A program made the translations under genes and the position numbers. A stretch of 64,000 nucleotides of DNA from Oegoconia quadripuncta (Eukaryota; Arthropoda; Insecta; Lepidoptera; Autostichidae), in contig OX438741.1 of assembly GCA_949316235.1 (NCBI GenBank), forward strand, positions 19,965,124 through 20,029,123, in the 5' to 3' direction. Below the pieces are notes generated by a model. That model saw only the letters and a program-made list of their open reading frames with translations, was not told the origin of the DNA and did not search any database. This document shows positions 1 through 9,502 of this stretch, one piece after another (positions within the stretch are counted from its first letter, which is position 1; the number at the start of each line of letters is the position of its first letter).

Positions 1-77
1 CTTCAATCTTTAATCTTTTAATGTTTGGTACACCCAAACACTAATGTTTGGGATATCTCTGAACATCCCATTTGGGA
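1..77 (-). repeat. Dispersed repeat R-A
   Basis: Pairs of short TTTGG/CCAAA inverted words (TGTTTGGTACACCCAAACA, GTTTGGGATATCTCTGA). Further copies are at 11,318, 14,625, 38,372 and 47,458, in both orientations. The consensus in the other orientation begins GTCACGACCTTTATCCCAAA. No coding potential; the class is unknown. Confidence 0.6.
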
Positions 78-85
78 TAATACAT

Positions 86-415
86 TTTTTTTATGCATAA
101 CGGGTTGGTACTTGACCTCAATTACACCTGATGTTAAATGAAGATGAGGTCGAAGCTGGAAGCGTACTGACTCGGAAACCCCAACATATTTGAAGGACTG
201 GCTATCTTATCTCTGACAACAGGAACACAACAATGCTATTAACATTGCTGTTTGGCGGCAGATTTAGATAAGATGGTGGTAGCTAGCCAGCAGGACATTT
301 AAAATGCCCTACCACCAACCAAACCGAGTACTTAAACATGTACCCCGCTGGGGATCGAACCCGCCACCACCGAATCGTAAACCCAATGTTGTTTACTTTG
401 AACCACGGAGGCGGT
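86..415 (-). mobile_element. SINE-1 copy (tRNA-type), first of a tandem triplet
   Basis: Read on the minus strand it has a tRNA-like head (A-box-like GTGGTTCAAAGTAAAC, B box GGTTCGATCCC), a body of about 250 bp with CTAGCTACCACCATCTTATC, and a terminal A run. I infer mobilisation by a LINE acting in trans. Confidence 0.85.
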
Positions 416-433
416 TATTTATATTTATTTATA

Positions 434-758
434 TTTTTTTTATGCACAACGGGATTGTCCTCAATCACACCTGATGTTAAGTGACGATGAGGTCGAAGGT
501 GGAAGCGTACTGACCCGGAAACCCCAACACATTTGGAGAACTGGCTATCTTATCTCTGACAAGCGGAACACAACAATGCTATTAACATTGCTGTTTGGCG
601 GCAGATTTAGATAAGATGGTGGTAGCTAGCCAGCAGGACATTTAAAATGCCCTACCACCAACCAAACCGAGTACTTAAACATGTACCCCGCTGGGGATCG
701 AACCCGCCACCACCGAATCGTAAACCCAATGTTGTTTACTTTGAACCACGGAGGCGGT
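434..758 (-). mobile_element. SINE-1 copy, second of a tandem triplet
   Basis: Almost identical to the copies on both sides. It is separated from the first by a TATTTATATTTATTTATA spacer that recurs before the third copy, so the unit duplicated is SINE plus spacer, about 343 bp. Confidence 0.85.
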
Positions 759-776
759 TATTTATATTTATTTATA

Positions 777-1100
777 TTTTTTTTATGCACAACGGGATTG
801 TCCTCAATCACACCTGATGTTAAGTGACGATGAGGTCGAAGGTGGAAGCGTACTGACCCGGAAACCCCAACACATTTGGAGAACTGGCTATCTTATCTCT
901 GACAAGCGGAACACAACAATGCTATTAACATTGCTGTTTGGCGGCAGATTTAGATAAAATGGTGGTAGCTAGCCAGGAGGACATTTAAAATGCCCTACCA
1001 CCAACCAAACCGAGTACTCAAACATGTACCCCGCTGGGGATCGAACCCGGGACCTCCGAATCGTAAACCCAATGTAAAAACATTGAGCCACGGAGGCGGT
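777..1100 (-). mobile_element. SINE-1 copy, third of a tandem triplet
   Basis: Same body as its neighbours, but the head differs slightly: it reads CGGGACCTCCGAATCG where the other two read CGCCACCACCGAATCG, and the TTGTTTAC following AATG has become AAAAAC. This copy appears to be the end unit. Confidence 0.85.
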
Positions 1101-1667
1101 ATATATAAATCACACATCATATAATTACATTTATAACCATTTCTTCAAATTTTAAAAGCCTAATTTAGTGATTTCTTATTTACAATTTAAATATTTACGG
1201 ATTACTCAGCTAACAGACAGTATTAACAAAAAAAACAACTAATTGAAAAAAAAAACAAGCTAGAAACTTTAAAGGCTTTGCTCTAATGGTTGGAGTGCTC
1301 GAATGTAATAAGCATTACTATTGAGAATGGAAAATTTTCAAACGAAACAAAAAGAAAACTCATGGACTTTTACGTAATAAATAAATAGTGTGCAAGATTG
1401 AAAAGGGTAACAACCTCATCATGTGCTGCAGTGAAACCACGGCACTGATTTTCACTTAAGGGTACCTACAATAGTTTAAAGGAACTCGAGAGACGAATCT
1501 TTACCTTCGCTGCACAAACTGAACTCTACAAGAGAACGGCTTTATAAACTAGCTTCAGACATTGAAAGTATTAAGAGGATTATTAAGATAGGTTATGAAT
1601 TTATGATATTTAATATGATATTACAAGAAACATAGGTTCCCAACACGCTGTTACTATAGATATATTA
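1101..1667. other. No gene seen
   Basis: A+T-rich sequence. The only thing of note is a short word around 1,425-1,455 (GAAACCACGGC.CTGATTT) that recurs near 55,310 and hints at an old dispersed repeat. Confidence 0.5.
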
Positions 1668-1925
1668 TGACCTGTTTGGTATAGTAAATAGGTCGCGGGT
1701 TCGAATCCCGCTATGGGCATATGTTTCTATGATGAATACAGACATGTATTGTGTTCCCGAGTTATGGATGTTTTTCATTTATATATGTATTTGTTTACAA
1801 AAAAAATGTATTTGTGTAGTTTATCAATAATCTGGTATCCATAACACAAGCCTAGATGCTTTACTGTGAATCTAGATGGCGCTGTGTGTATATGCAAAGA
1901 TATATAAATTTTTATATAGTGAAGA
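1668..1925 (+). mobile_element. SINE-2 copy (tRNA-type)
   Basis: Head with B box GGGTTCGAATCCC, then a body with CCCGAGTTATGGATG and a tail with CTAGATGGCGCTGTGTGTAT. The A-box area is shortened (about 20 bp missing compared with the copy at 48,048). Confidence 0.8.
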
Positions 1926-2449
1926 GAAAGCTATTTCAATGTTTAATTTGGTACCTATACATATACAACGAGAGGCTTGAACTATGTAAACTTTGGGCAC
2001 AGAATAATTAATAGCACTAAAGGTAGGTTAGAGCATTAAACTGAAAACTTTTACAATACAATAAAGTAAAATGAAAAAGTTCTACGATAGGACTAACCAA
2101 AAATCGCGAAAAATAACATTAATTTTTCTACGAATTTTTTTATTGCTGTTTCGATGAGTAAAAGGCCATTGCCTGTGCTCGGTCCCGTATTCGTTAAAAT
2201 TCTTTAGATTTTGATAATCTGAATCACGCCTTAAGTTCTCGATAATAACACCAAGTACATTGGGTAAAACAGCAGACATAACCCTACCGTCGTCGAGAAT
2301 AATTCTCTAATTTGGCGTGATTTGCATCAGTTTCCATTGGAGGAGTTGCCTCAATCACCATGCTGTGCCGGCGAGTTGGCGTTCGCAATTTTTTTGGGAC
2401 GTTGCCCTAAAAACGCTACTGCTCATCATTGGGCTTTGCTCACAATCTC
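1926..2449. other. No gene seen
   Basis: A+T-rich, only short frames. A 65-codon minus-strand frame at 2,082-2,279 has no recognisable motif. Confidence 0.4.
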
Positions 2450-2600
2450 TTAGGGCTATATTAATAAATCGATATTGAGATTGAGATCGCTCAGTCTCAA
2501 TACTTTTTTTTTGATACTGTTTTAGTATGCAACAGATTCTCAAGCGTCAACTTAAGATCATCTCAATGTTAAGAACAAACCATTCGTTAAACGGGCCATA
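2450..2600. mobile_element. MITE-4 remnant
   Basis: Begins AGGGCTATATTAATAAATCG and ends AAACGGGCC, matching the ends of the better copy at 43,920-44,257, and shares its internal CTCAAG/TTGAGA words. It is less than half the length of that copy, so it is internally deleted. Confidence 0.5.
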
Positions 2601-2617
2601 TTCACGACACCCTTTAA

Positions 2618-2934
2618 CTGCCTCCGTAAATTGGGTTTACGATTCGGAGGTCGAGGGTTCGATCTCCAGCGGGGTACATGTTTAAGTACTTGGTTTGGTT
2701 GGTAGTAGGGCATTTTTAATGTCCGCCTGGCTAGCTACCACCATCTTATCTAAATCTGCCGCCAGGCAGCAATGTTAATAGCACTGTTGTGTTCCGGTTG
2801 CCAGAGATAAGATAGCCAGTCCCCCAAATGTGTTGGGGTTTCCGGGTCAGTACGCTTCCACCTTCGACCTCATCTTCACTTAACATTAGTTGTGATTGAG
2901 GTCAAGTATCATTCCGATGTGCACAAAAAAAAAA
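2618..2934 (+). mobile_element. SINE-1 copy
   Basis: Full head-to-tail copy with B box GGTTCGATCTCC and a 10-A tail. The AATGTAAACAAC part of the A-box region is deleted. Confidence 0.85.
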
Positions 2935-3235
2935 CCCCCCGCGGGAAGAGGTGGATTTGTCGTAGAATACTATAGTTCTACATTGTATTACCTGTTTTTT
3001 TATACATGAACCAGGAAAATAGACTTATGACATTTTTAATGGGTATATCACTGCCAACTTCAAACAATATTTCTATATGTTGATAGATGACTTCTTATAA
3101 AGATTTCGAAAAGTCGTCGAAACCTCTTGAAAATATATTTTTTCCCCACGAACAAAATTCTAGCGTACTTTTTATCCGAACTACTCTAGAACGAGGTTAA
3201 TGTTTTTCAACTGTGAGTAATGTGCGAAGAACGCT

Positions 3236-3345
3236 CATGGCGCAGTCGAATTTGCTATTCGTTTTCGTTTAGTGAAGCTAAACGTGTGGATCGGTCAGTC
3301 CTTGGTGGGATGGTGGACTAAATAGCTTCTTCATAAAAGCGTTTC
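3236..3345 (+). mobile_element. 5S-rRNA-type SINE head, degraded
   Basis: Shares GGCGCAGTC..TTTGCTATTCG with the better copy near 53,075-52,985 (minus). It keeps worn versions of the 5S internal control regions (GTGAAGCTAAACG for the A box, CTTGGTGGGATGGTGGACT for the C box). Only the head can be followed. Confidence 0.5.
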
Positions 3346-3374
3346 CGTGCGTGACCGGTTGTTTGGTGTCGGAA

Positions 3375-3550
3375 TCTACGACCGATTGGTGTAGTTGATA
3401 GCGACACTGTCAGCGAAACCAACGGTTGCGCGTTTGAATCCCGCGAGAGGTAAATGTTCAAATGATGAATTCTAACATTTATTCCCGAGTCATGGATCTG
3501 TATATAAATATTTATGTATGTTTATCCGTTATCTAGTAGCCATAGTATAT
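3375..3550 (+). mobile_element. SINE-2 copy, subfamily b
   Basis: Head GACCGATTGGTGTAG with B box GTTTGAATCCC; body CCCGAGTCATGGAT and TTATCCGTTATCTAGTA. Closest to the copy at 40,495. The 3' tail is missing. Confidence 0.75.
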
Positions 3551-3786
3551 ATATATTTTCAACTGATCAAAGTCGATGACATACAACGGCGACTAGAAAA
3601 CTCTGACTGTCAGATGGTGGCTAGTCTGACACAAATTCACGAACCCGCACTGCTTATATGATAGATTATGACCTATCTATATAATGAGTGGTAGATATGT
3701 CCCAGAAGTGGGGGCATAAGGCTTGTGTGTGTGTAATGTATGTCTACCTATTTATATCATTCAAATCAAATCACACAATCAATAGA

Positions 3787-4117
3787 ACCGCCTCCCTGGC
3801 TCAATGTAAACCACATAGGGTTTACGAATCTGAGGTCGCGGGTGATATCCCCAGCGGGGTACATGTTTAGTACTCGGTTTGGTTGGTGGTATGGCATTTT
3901 AAATGTCCGCTTGGCTAGCTACCACCATCTTATCTAAGTCAGCCACCAAACAGCAATGTTTATAGCATTGCGGTGTTCCGGTTACTAGAGGTAAGATAGC
4001 CAGTTCCCCAAATAAGATGGGGTTAGGTCAATACGCTTCCACTTTCGGCCTTGTCTTCACTTAACATCAGGTATGATTGAGGTCAAGTGTTAACCCGTTG
4101 TGCATATAAAAAAAAAA
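3787..4117 (+). mobile_element. SINE-1 copy
   Basis: Complete copy from ACCGCCTCCCTGGCTCAATG to an A-rich tail at 4,107-4,117. The B box has decayed to GGTGATATCCCC. Confidence 0.85.
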
Positions 4118-4224
4118 CTTTGCAATACTTCCATGGGAGGAATTTCCCCAATTGACACCCTGAGCAGGCGGATTGGTGATCGCAAATTTTATGGGAGTTT
4201 GCACCAACGTTATGGTCATGATGC

Positions 4225-4352
4225 CTTCATCATCATATCAGCCACAGGTCATCCACCACTGAACATAGGCCTTACACAGCTACTTCCAGAGCGAGCATTG
4301 GAAGCGGCCGGCATTCTGCGACTTTCGGTGACCTTCATTAGGTCGGCGGCCC
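4225..4352 (-). repeat. LINE 3'-end-like repeat
   Basis: Contains CATCATCATATCAGCCACAG and CCACTGAACATAGGCCTTAC, a pattern I recognise as a dispersed insect LINE 3' region read in reverse. A related piece lies at 56,930. The 112-codon plus-strand frame that runs through it (4,100-4,438) also crosses SINE sequence and is not a gene. Confidence 0.5.
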
Positions 4353-4510
4353 AGCTTGTGTTAAATGAAGATGAGACCAAATATGCAAGCGCGATTATCT
4401 TACTTATCTCAAACAGCCGGAAGACAGCAATGCTATGAACATTGATAAGATAAAACGGTGGTAAATTCAAGCGAATTTAAAAAAATGACCTACCACCAAT
4501 CAAGCCGAAT
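4353..4510 (-). mobile_element. SINE-1 remnant
   Basis: Degraded body only: TGTTAAATGAAGATGAG, CAATGCTATGAACATTG and a worn TACCACCAATCAAGCCGA block. The tRNA-like head is absent. Confidence 0.6.
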
Positions 4511-4867
4511 ATACCTACTACACTATCACCAGTAGGTAGTTCTTAGATAAGAAAGGTATATGAGACTTAAAAAAAAAAATTGCCCGATTTTGTAGTAAAA
4601 TTTCCAGCATTGGAATGCTTATTAAATTTTGTTAGTTTCTGAATGTACGAGTACATGCATGACTACGCACCAGTAATTAGTGTATTAATTAGGGAGTCGA
4701 GCTTCACTTTGCTATCTCCCCAATGTTTTCATCCTGTGGAACTTTCTCTCTTTACTAGTTTTTTACCTTTATATTAATATTTCTCTAATTAGTCTAGAGT
4801 CGAATGTAACAATGTCAAGTTGGGTACCATCTACCTACTGTAGACGTCGTGCAGAGTAACACTTCAA

Positions 4868-5295
4868 ACTTCAAACTTCAAGCATTTATTTCAACGTAAG
4901 ATACTTGATATCATTTGTTGAATGTCAATTTAAATCTACTGGAAATAAAAATTTTAATTGCATTTATCTGTCAGTCAGTATGTCCAAGCTACTACCGCTT
5001 CGGAAAGGGAATTCATCTGTGGGAAAAGAAGCGGCGCAAGAAACCCACAGGATCATTGTTGTTCTTTTTTTTTTAATAAAGTATATAACTAATACAATTT
5101 TATAATTTTGGGGAGCTGGTCGAAGTACACCAAGCGTGTTTGTCATTCAGGTAGTCACTAATTTTATAATAACCCTTTTTTGCTAATGTTATTTTGACAT
5201 AATCTTTAAAAATTTTCTCAGTTAGATTAATGATATTCTCAGGTATAAGGTTATAAAAGCGTATACAGTGTCCCACAAATGATGTATTAACTTTT
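4868..5295 (-). pseudogene. 5'-truncated LINE (CR1-like) 3' end
   Basis: On the minus strand, from about 5,290, a frame reads a LINE ORF2 C-terminus (FVGHCIRFYNLIPENI, then KKGYYKISDYLNDKHAW near 5,160), followed by a 3' UTR ending AATAAATGCTTGAAGTTTG. Related C-termini occur at 44,880, 54,716 and 59,743. It abuts the minisatellite at 5,302. A worn copy of the same tail is at 23,195-23,320. Confidence 0.7.
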
Positions 5296-5301
5296 CACTA
5301 G

Positions 5302-5417
5302 TCACTGTGGTAAACACTGCGGTAAAATTGTGGCAACGCTGTGGCAATATTGTGGCAACATTGCGGCAACATTGCAGCAACATTGCAGCAACGCTGTGGC
5401 AACACTGTGGCAATATT
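5302..5417. repeat. 11-bp minisatellite, left part
   Basis: About ten copies of an 11-bp unit, consensus ATTGTGGCAAC with GCT/ACT and GCA/GCG variants. It continues at 6,144 after an inserted LINE. Both strands stay open in several frames because 11 bp is not a multiple of three, giving Cys/Asn-rich frames that are not genes. Confidence 0.85.
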
Positions 5418-6143
5418 CCCAAATGCTTTAAAAAGGGCAATGGTAAAGCCTATATTCCAGAACGGAGTTATGTTAACAATTACACCCTTAAAGTTAGCAA
5501 TTTCCGACCTTTCCAATATCCAACTGCCCAAATCCTGGCCGAGTTTGATGGTCTATCTGTGCGACAATTGTTCATTTTACAAATAATTGTCAAAAAGCAC
5601 TCGACAACAACATATGACCCCTCTTCCCTTTCCACACGTAGACTAGCACATTTAGTCTGTCCTAGCGAATCCTTCCGCTTTGCTCACTCGCAGCGATTTT
5701 TCTGTTTTCTCGGAGCGTACCTATGTAATAAAATAAACCAACATCTGAATATCTACTCATTGAACCAAATGGAATGTAAGAAACTCACATCCAACTGGCT
5801 AAAACGCAAAACATACGATGAAACAGAAAAGTTGCTGACAGTAGTAGCTTAGGTCCTAATTGTAAGATAATCACGCATTCTGAGTAAGTGAGTAGATAGG
5901 TTAATGTAAAGTAAGGTTATTTAAGAGTAAATAGGAAATATTTTATTGTTTATTTAATTTAAGTGTAAGTATGGGTCTCATTATTTTTGTTTTAGCAATC
6001 GTGTTGCCTAAGACACAAGTAAACATTTACTTAGTTTAGGTAACATAATATAGCATTATTTGGACTATGTTACTATAGAATAAGTCATGTATTTAGGTTA
6101 ATTTTTATACTGAAATAAATTTTATCTTATCTTATCTTATCTT
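5418..6143 (+). pseudogene. 5'-truncated LINE inserted in the minisatellite
   Basis: Starts inside the reverse transcriptase (ALKRAMVKPIF in one frame, VNNY in the next, so a frameshift lies near 5,465), then jumps to an ORF2 C-terminus (STRRLAHLVCP, AHSQRFFCFLGAYL) ending at 5,852. The 3' UTR ends in repeated CTTAT. The hexamer AATATT stands on both sides (5,412-5,417 and 6,144-6,149), a plausible target-site duplication. The middle of the reverse transcriptase is missing, so the copy is truncated and internally deleted. Confidence 0.75.
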
Positions 6144-6342
6144 AATATTGTGGCAACATTGCAGCAACGCTGTGGCAACGCTGTGGCAATATTGTGGCAA
6201 CATTGCGGCAACATTGCAGCAACATTGCAGCAACGCTGTGGCAACATTGTGGCAACGCTGTGGCAACGCTGTGGGAACACTGTGGCAACATTGTGGCAAC
6301 ACCGTGGCAACGCTGTGGCAACACTGTGGTTGAATTGTGGTA
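6144..6342. repeat. 11-bp minisatellite, right part
   Basis: About 18 more copies of the unit described at 5,302. Long open frames on both strands here are products of the repeat. Confidence 0.85.
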
Positions 6343-6829
6343 AAAGTTTTGATCCTGTCTTACAATGGGAGAAAGCGTGATCTGTATGTACTCGTATATT
6401 CTAAAATAATCTCACGCAGTTCGAATCTTACTCAAACTAAATCTCTAGGGTAGGTATTTTAGTCGCGATGGGCTTCCAATCATCATGATAGTAAACGTTT
6501 GAACATTTTATAAATTTGCGATTTATCATTTTATCCGTTGGGACTATCTATCTCGTGATATTGACAGGAATAAGGGATTGGGGCGCCTGGCCCGGGGCAT
6601 TCAGGGCACGCATGTGTTGAAATTCGTATGATATCGGATAAGGTTCAAGGTTATTACATTACAATAGCGTTAGTTTGGGAGGTACGTATACATTGATTCG
6701 CTGGGCCCGTGTATTAAACCAACACCGAGTGGCGGTAAATCTAGTGACCTGTAGTATAGGATCTACGTAGACTCCACACACATATCGCAAAATTGTGAAA
6801 TCAACAGAGTGTAAGTACTTACCTAAGTT
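6343..6829. other. No gene seen
   Basis: Unremarkable A+T-rich sequence with one modestly GC-richer spot (GGGGCGCCTGGCCCGGGGCA at 6,580). Confidence 0.4.
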
Positions 6830-7460
6830 AGCTTTATTTTTATTTTATTTTATTCAGGACAACTAACAGCTACACAATACAATTATGTTTTATAATCTTA
6901 TATGTAGACAATGGAGGTCATTGTGTAACCAACTCCGTTTTCCACGACAATTTTATATATAACTGCAAAGAGAGAAAAGCAATCCGAACCAGTTAATTTA
7001 AAACTTAAGCATCACCAATGTCCGACAGGACTTCGAAACACTGTTTCTTATATTGGTTTTTAGACAAAAAGAATACATCCACATCCGTTAGATATTTATT
7101 ATAGATGTTAATCAGTCGACACAGGGGGGCACGCTCCCCTGCATGCGTTCTGCTTGTGTTAAACGCAAACAAGCGATGTGGGTATTATTCCCTTATTCTT
7201 AGAGAACGACTAGGTAAATTGTAATTAATTTGATTCACCATTTCAATACAATCAATATTGTTTAATTTAATTTCGATATTCTGGAGAAAACAATAAATAA
7301 TTAATAAATATTGATAAGGGATGACTGAGTTATAGGGTACGTGGTTATCAGATATGGTGGCAAATGTCAAATAATTCCTAGTAATGACGCATGTATTTAG
7401 AATTGTAGCTTTTTCTAATGTTTTTATAATATGAGTTAGGATTTGTAGGGTGTTCACTGT
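6830..7460 (-). pseudogene. LINE ORF2 C-terminal remnant
   Basis: Minus-strand frames joined across a stop near 7,185 read LNNIDCIEMVNQINYNLP, then TSRTHAGERAPLCRLINIYN and a Tyr/Asp-rich end at about 7,030, a pattern typical of LINE ORF2 C-termini. The rest down to 6,830 would be the 3' UTR. Stops interrupt it, so it is dead. Confidence 0.6.
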
Positions 7461-7839
7461 TCAGGCTGTTGCTTAAGACTATAGGAGGACAAGGGGATGG
7501 AAAATGGAAGAAGATCTTAGAACGTAACTGGAATCTTGTTGTGCTGTTTTATATAGAGCATGATGAATGCTCGACGGGAACTTAGTCGAATGTGTTTTTG
7601 GTAGAATAAAGAATAACATCGGTTATTATAATAGTAAGCAGATAAACAATAATAACGCTATAACGTTTCAGCAAGTTTAGTTATTTTGTTTTAGTGTGTA
7701 TCCAGAAAAACGTAACGGTGAAGGTCGTCTACCCGCTATGTAAATTTGTAATTCGAACAAATAAGAAACTAGATACCTAATTGTTCTCTCATATAACTTG
7801 AGAGGTTATTCTGTAAATCGTGAGATATACTACTTATGA
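7461..7839. other. No gene seen
   Basis: A+T-rich sequence without a recognisable repeat. Confidence 0.4.
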
Positions 7840-8400
7840 ATACAACTCGTTCGCATACCTTCACAATCGAATAATGATATAAATTGTACCTTTTGTAATA
7901 TAAGACCGCCTCCGTGGCTCAATGTAAACAACATTGGGTTTACGATTCGGAGGTCGCGGGTTCGATCCTCAGCGGGGTACATGTTTAAGTACTCGGTTTG
8001 GTTGGTGGTAGGGCATTTTAAATGTCCGCCTGGCTAGCTACCACCATCTTATCTAAATCTGCCGCCAAGCAGCAATGTTAATAGCATTGTCGTGTTCCGG
8101 TTGGCAGAGATAAGATAGCCAGTCCCCCAAATGTGTTGGGGTTTCCGCGTCAGTACGCTTCCATCTTCGACCTCATCTTCACTTAATATCAGGTGTGATT
8201 GAGGTAAAGTACCAACCCGTTATGCATAAAAAAAAAAAAAATAAGAAAATCTGTTTTAAAAGAGCAATATTTCGAGTTTCTTGCTTGTTCTTCTCAGAGG
8301 AAAGTTGCCTTTTGGATGAGTAGTAGCATAAAGAAATGTAAAACTGACTATTTTAAAATATACTCTGTGTACCTACAAAATAAAACATTTTTGACTTTAA
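7840..8400 (+). mobile_element. LINE-A 3' end, split by a SINE
   Basis: Two pieces of one LINE 3' UTR (7,840-7,905 and 8,242-8,400) that are contiguous in other copies (41,565; 44,880; 59,743 minus). The second piece holds GAGTTTCTTGCTTGTTCTTC and the end AAATAAAACATTTTTGACTT. The SINE at 7,906 lies between them. Confidence 0.7.
7906..8241 (+). mobile_element. SINE-1 copy, the best-preserved one
   Basis: Complete: head CCGCCTCCGTGGCTCAATGT, B box GGTTCGATCCTC, body, and a 14-A tail. ATAAGA occurs at both junctions (7,901-7,906 and 8,241-8,246), a likely target-site duplication from insertion into the LINE 3' UTR. This copy is a good reference for the family. Confidence 0.9.
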
Positions 8401-8412
8401 ATTTTCTACGGA

Positions 8413-8548
8413 ACTCAAATTTTATTTTTATTTATTTATTTTAACACTTTATTGTACACACACACAAAGAAATGGTCATTAACAAAGATTTAAGAAAAAT
8501 GTACAAAGGGCGAACTTATCTCTATAAGAGATCTCTTCCAGGAAAACC
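8413..8548 (-). mobile_element. LINE-C-like 3' end
   Basis: On the minus strand: CTGGAAGAGATCTCTTATAG, then GTACAATAAAGTGTTAAAA with a polyadenylation-like AATAAA. It resembles the 3' ends at 31,060 and 51,695. Confidence 0.6.
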
Positions 8549-8589
8549 CGTGAGAGCGAAATTTGATTTGATGAAGTTTAAAAAAAAAA

Positions 8590-8690
8590 ATAACATGTTG
8601 ACTTTCAATAAGTGATATTTTTGTATCCTACATTGAATAAAATATTTTTGATTTTGATTTTTGATTTTGATTTGATATAATAGGTAGACA
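8590..8690 (+). mobile_element. LINE 3' tail
   Basis: TGAATAAAATATTTTTGATT followed by repeated TTTTGAT, as in the tail at 54,320. Only the end of the element remains. Confidence 0.45.
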
Positions 8691-9502
8691 TAAAGTGTAC
8701 ACGAAACAGAAGAAACAAAAAATGTTAAAAATATCATATAAAAGAATAAAACCAAAATAATACATTAAGCGAAAAATTACCCAACATTAAATACACAAAT
8801 ACATACATACAATTTACAATTACATTTTTATACAGATAGAAAAAAAAAAAGGCAACCAAATTTTAAAATTTGCAAAAATAAACGTTTACCAAATATAACG
8901 AAGCAGAATAAGCACATGTGTACTGTACATTAAGACAAATCCCCTGCTGGCAGATGCTTTGATCCTGCCTACTAAGATTAAAGCGCCCAAGAGTCTTGAG
9001 CAGGGTTACCAAAAACGTAGCATATTGTAACACAATATTTAAATCTCTGTGTCTTTATATACATACGTACAGTTAGCCAAGTAGATATCTAACCCACTGA
9101 TATTTAAAAACGTAATTCACACTTCGCTCGGAAGCGCCACCTATTGCAATTCCCAGCAAGTAAATAACTTACTGCTCCTATCCTAAACTTGTTCCGAGAA
9201 TCTTGTTAATAGCTCAGCTACGAATCTTATATTTCTATTTTTGATGTAGTAAATCAGATTTGATTAATAGTAACAAGGAAAAAATAAAAACAACCAACAG
9301 TGCTTGGGTTAGAACCATGGACCTACGATTTGCAATGCAGGCGCTCACATAAATGCGCCAACTGACTAGCTGAACATCCTGTTGAAATTAGTTATCATAT
9401 GATTTTCTATTGCTTTGACGCAGCTAGACATCATCCTCAGCAACCGCACGTATTAACAAATAAAGGGTAGTTTATAAAAAATACTGCAGAGAATAAAAAT
9501 CT
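8691..9502. other. No gene seen
   Basis: A+T-rich, with short A runs and a CATACATAC microsatellite near 8,805. No motif recognised. Confidence 0.4.

Noticed and set aside
86..1100. CRISPR-like array of direct repeats
   Set aside because: Units are 340 bp SINEs in a eukaryotic genome; no short spaced repeats.
3740..3937. 65-codon frame
   Set aside because: Translation of a SINE-1 head.
4100..4438. 112-codon plus-strand frame
   Set aside because: Runs through a SINE tail, a LINE 3' repeat and a reversed SINE.
5307..5852. 181-codon frame as one gene
   Set aside because: Its first half is minisatellite and its second half a truncated LINE C-terminus; they are joined only by insertion.
6142..6380. 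Cys/Gln-rich frames on both strands
   Set aside because: Products of the 11-bp repeat, open in several frames at once.
7906..8241. tRNA genes at the B boxes of SINE-1, SINE-2 and SINE-3
   Set aside because: The heads do not fold into a full cloverleaf and each is followed by a repeated SINE body.
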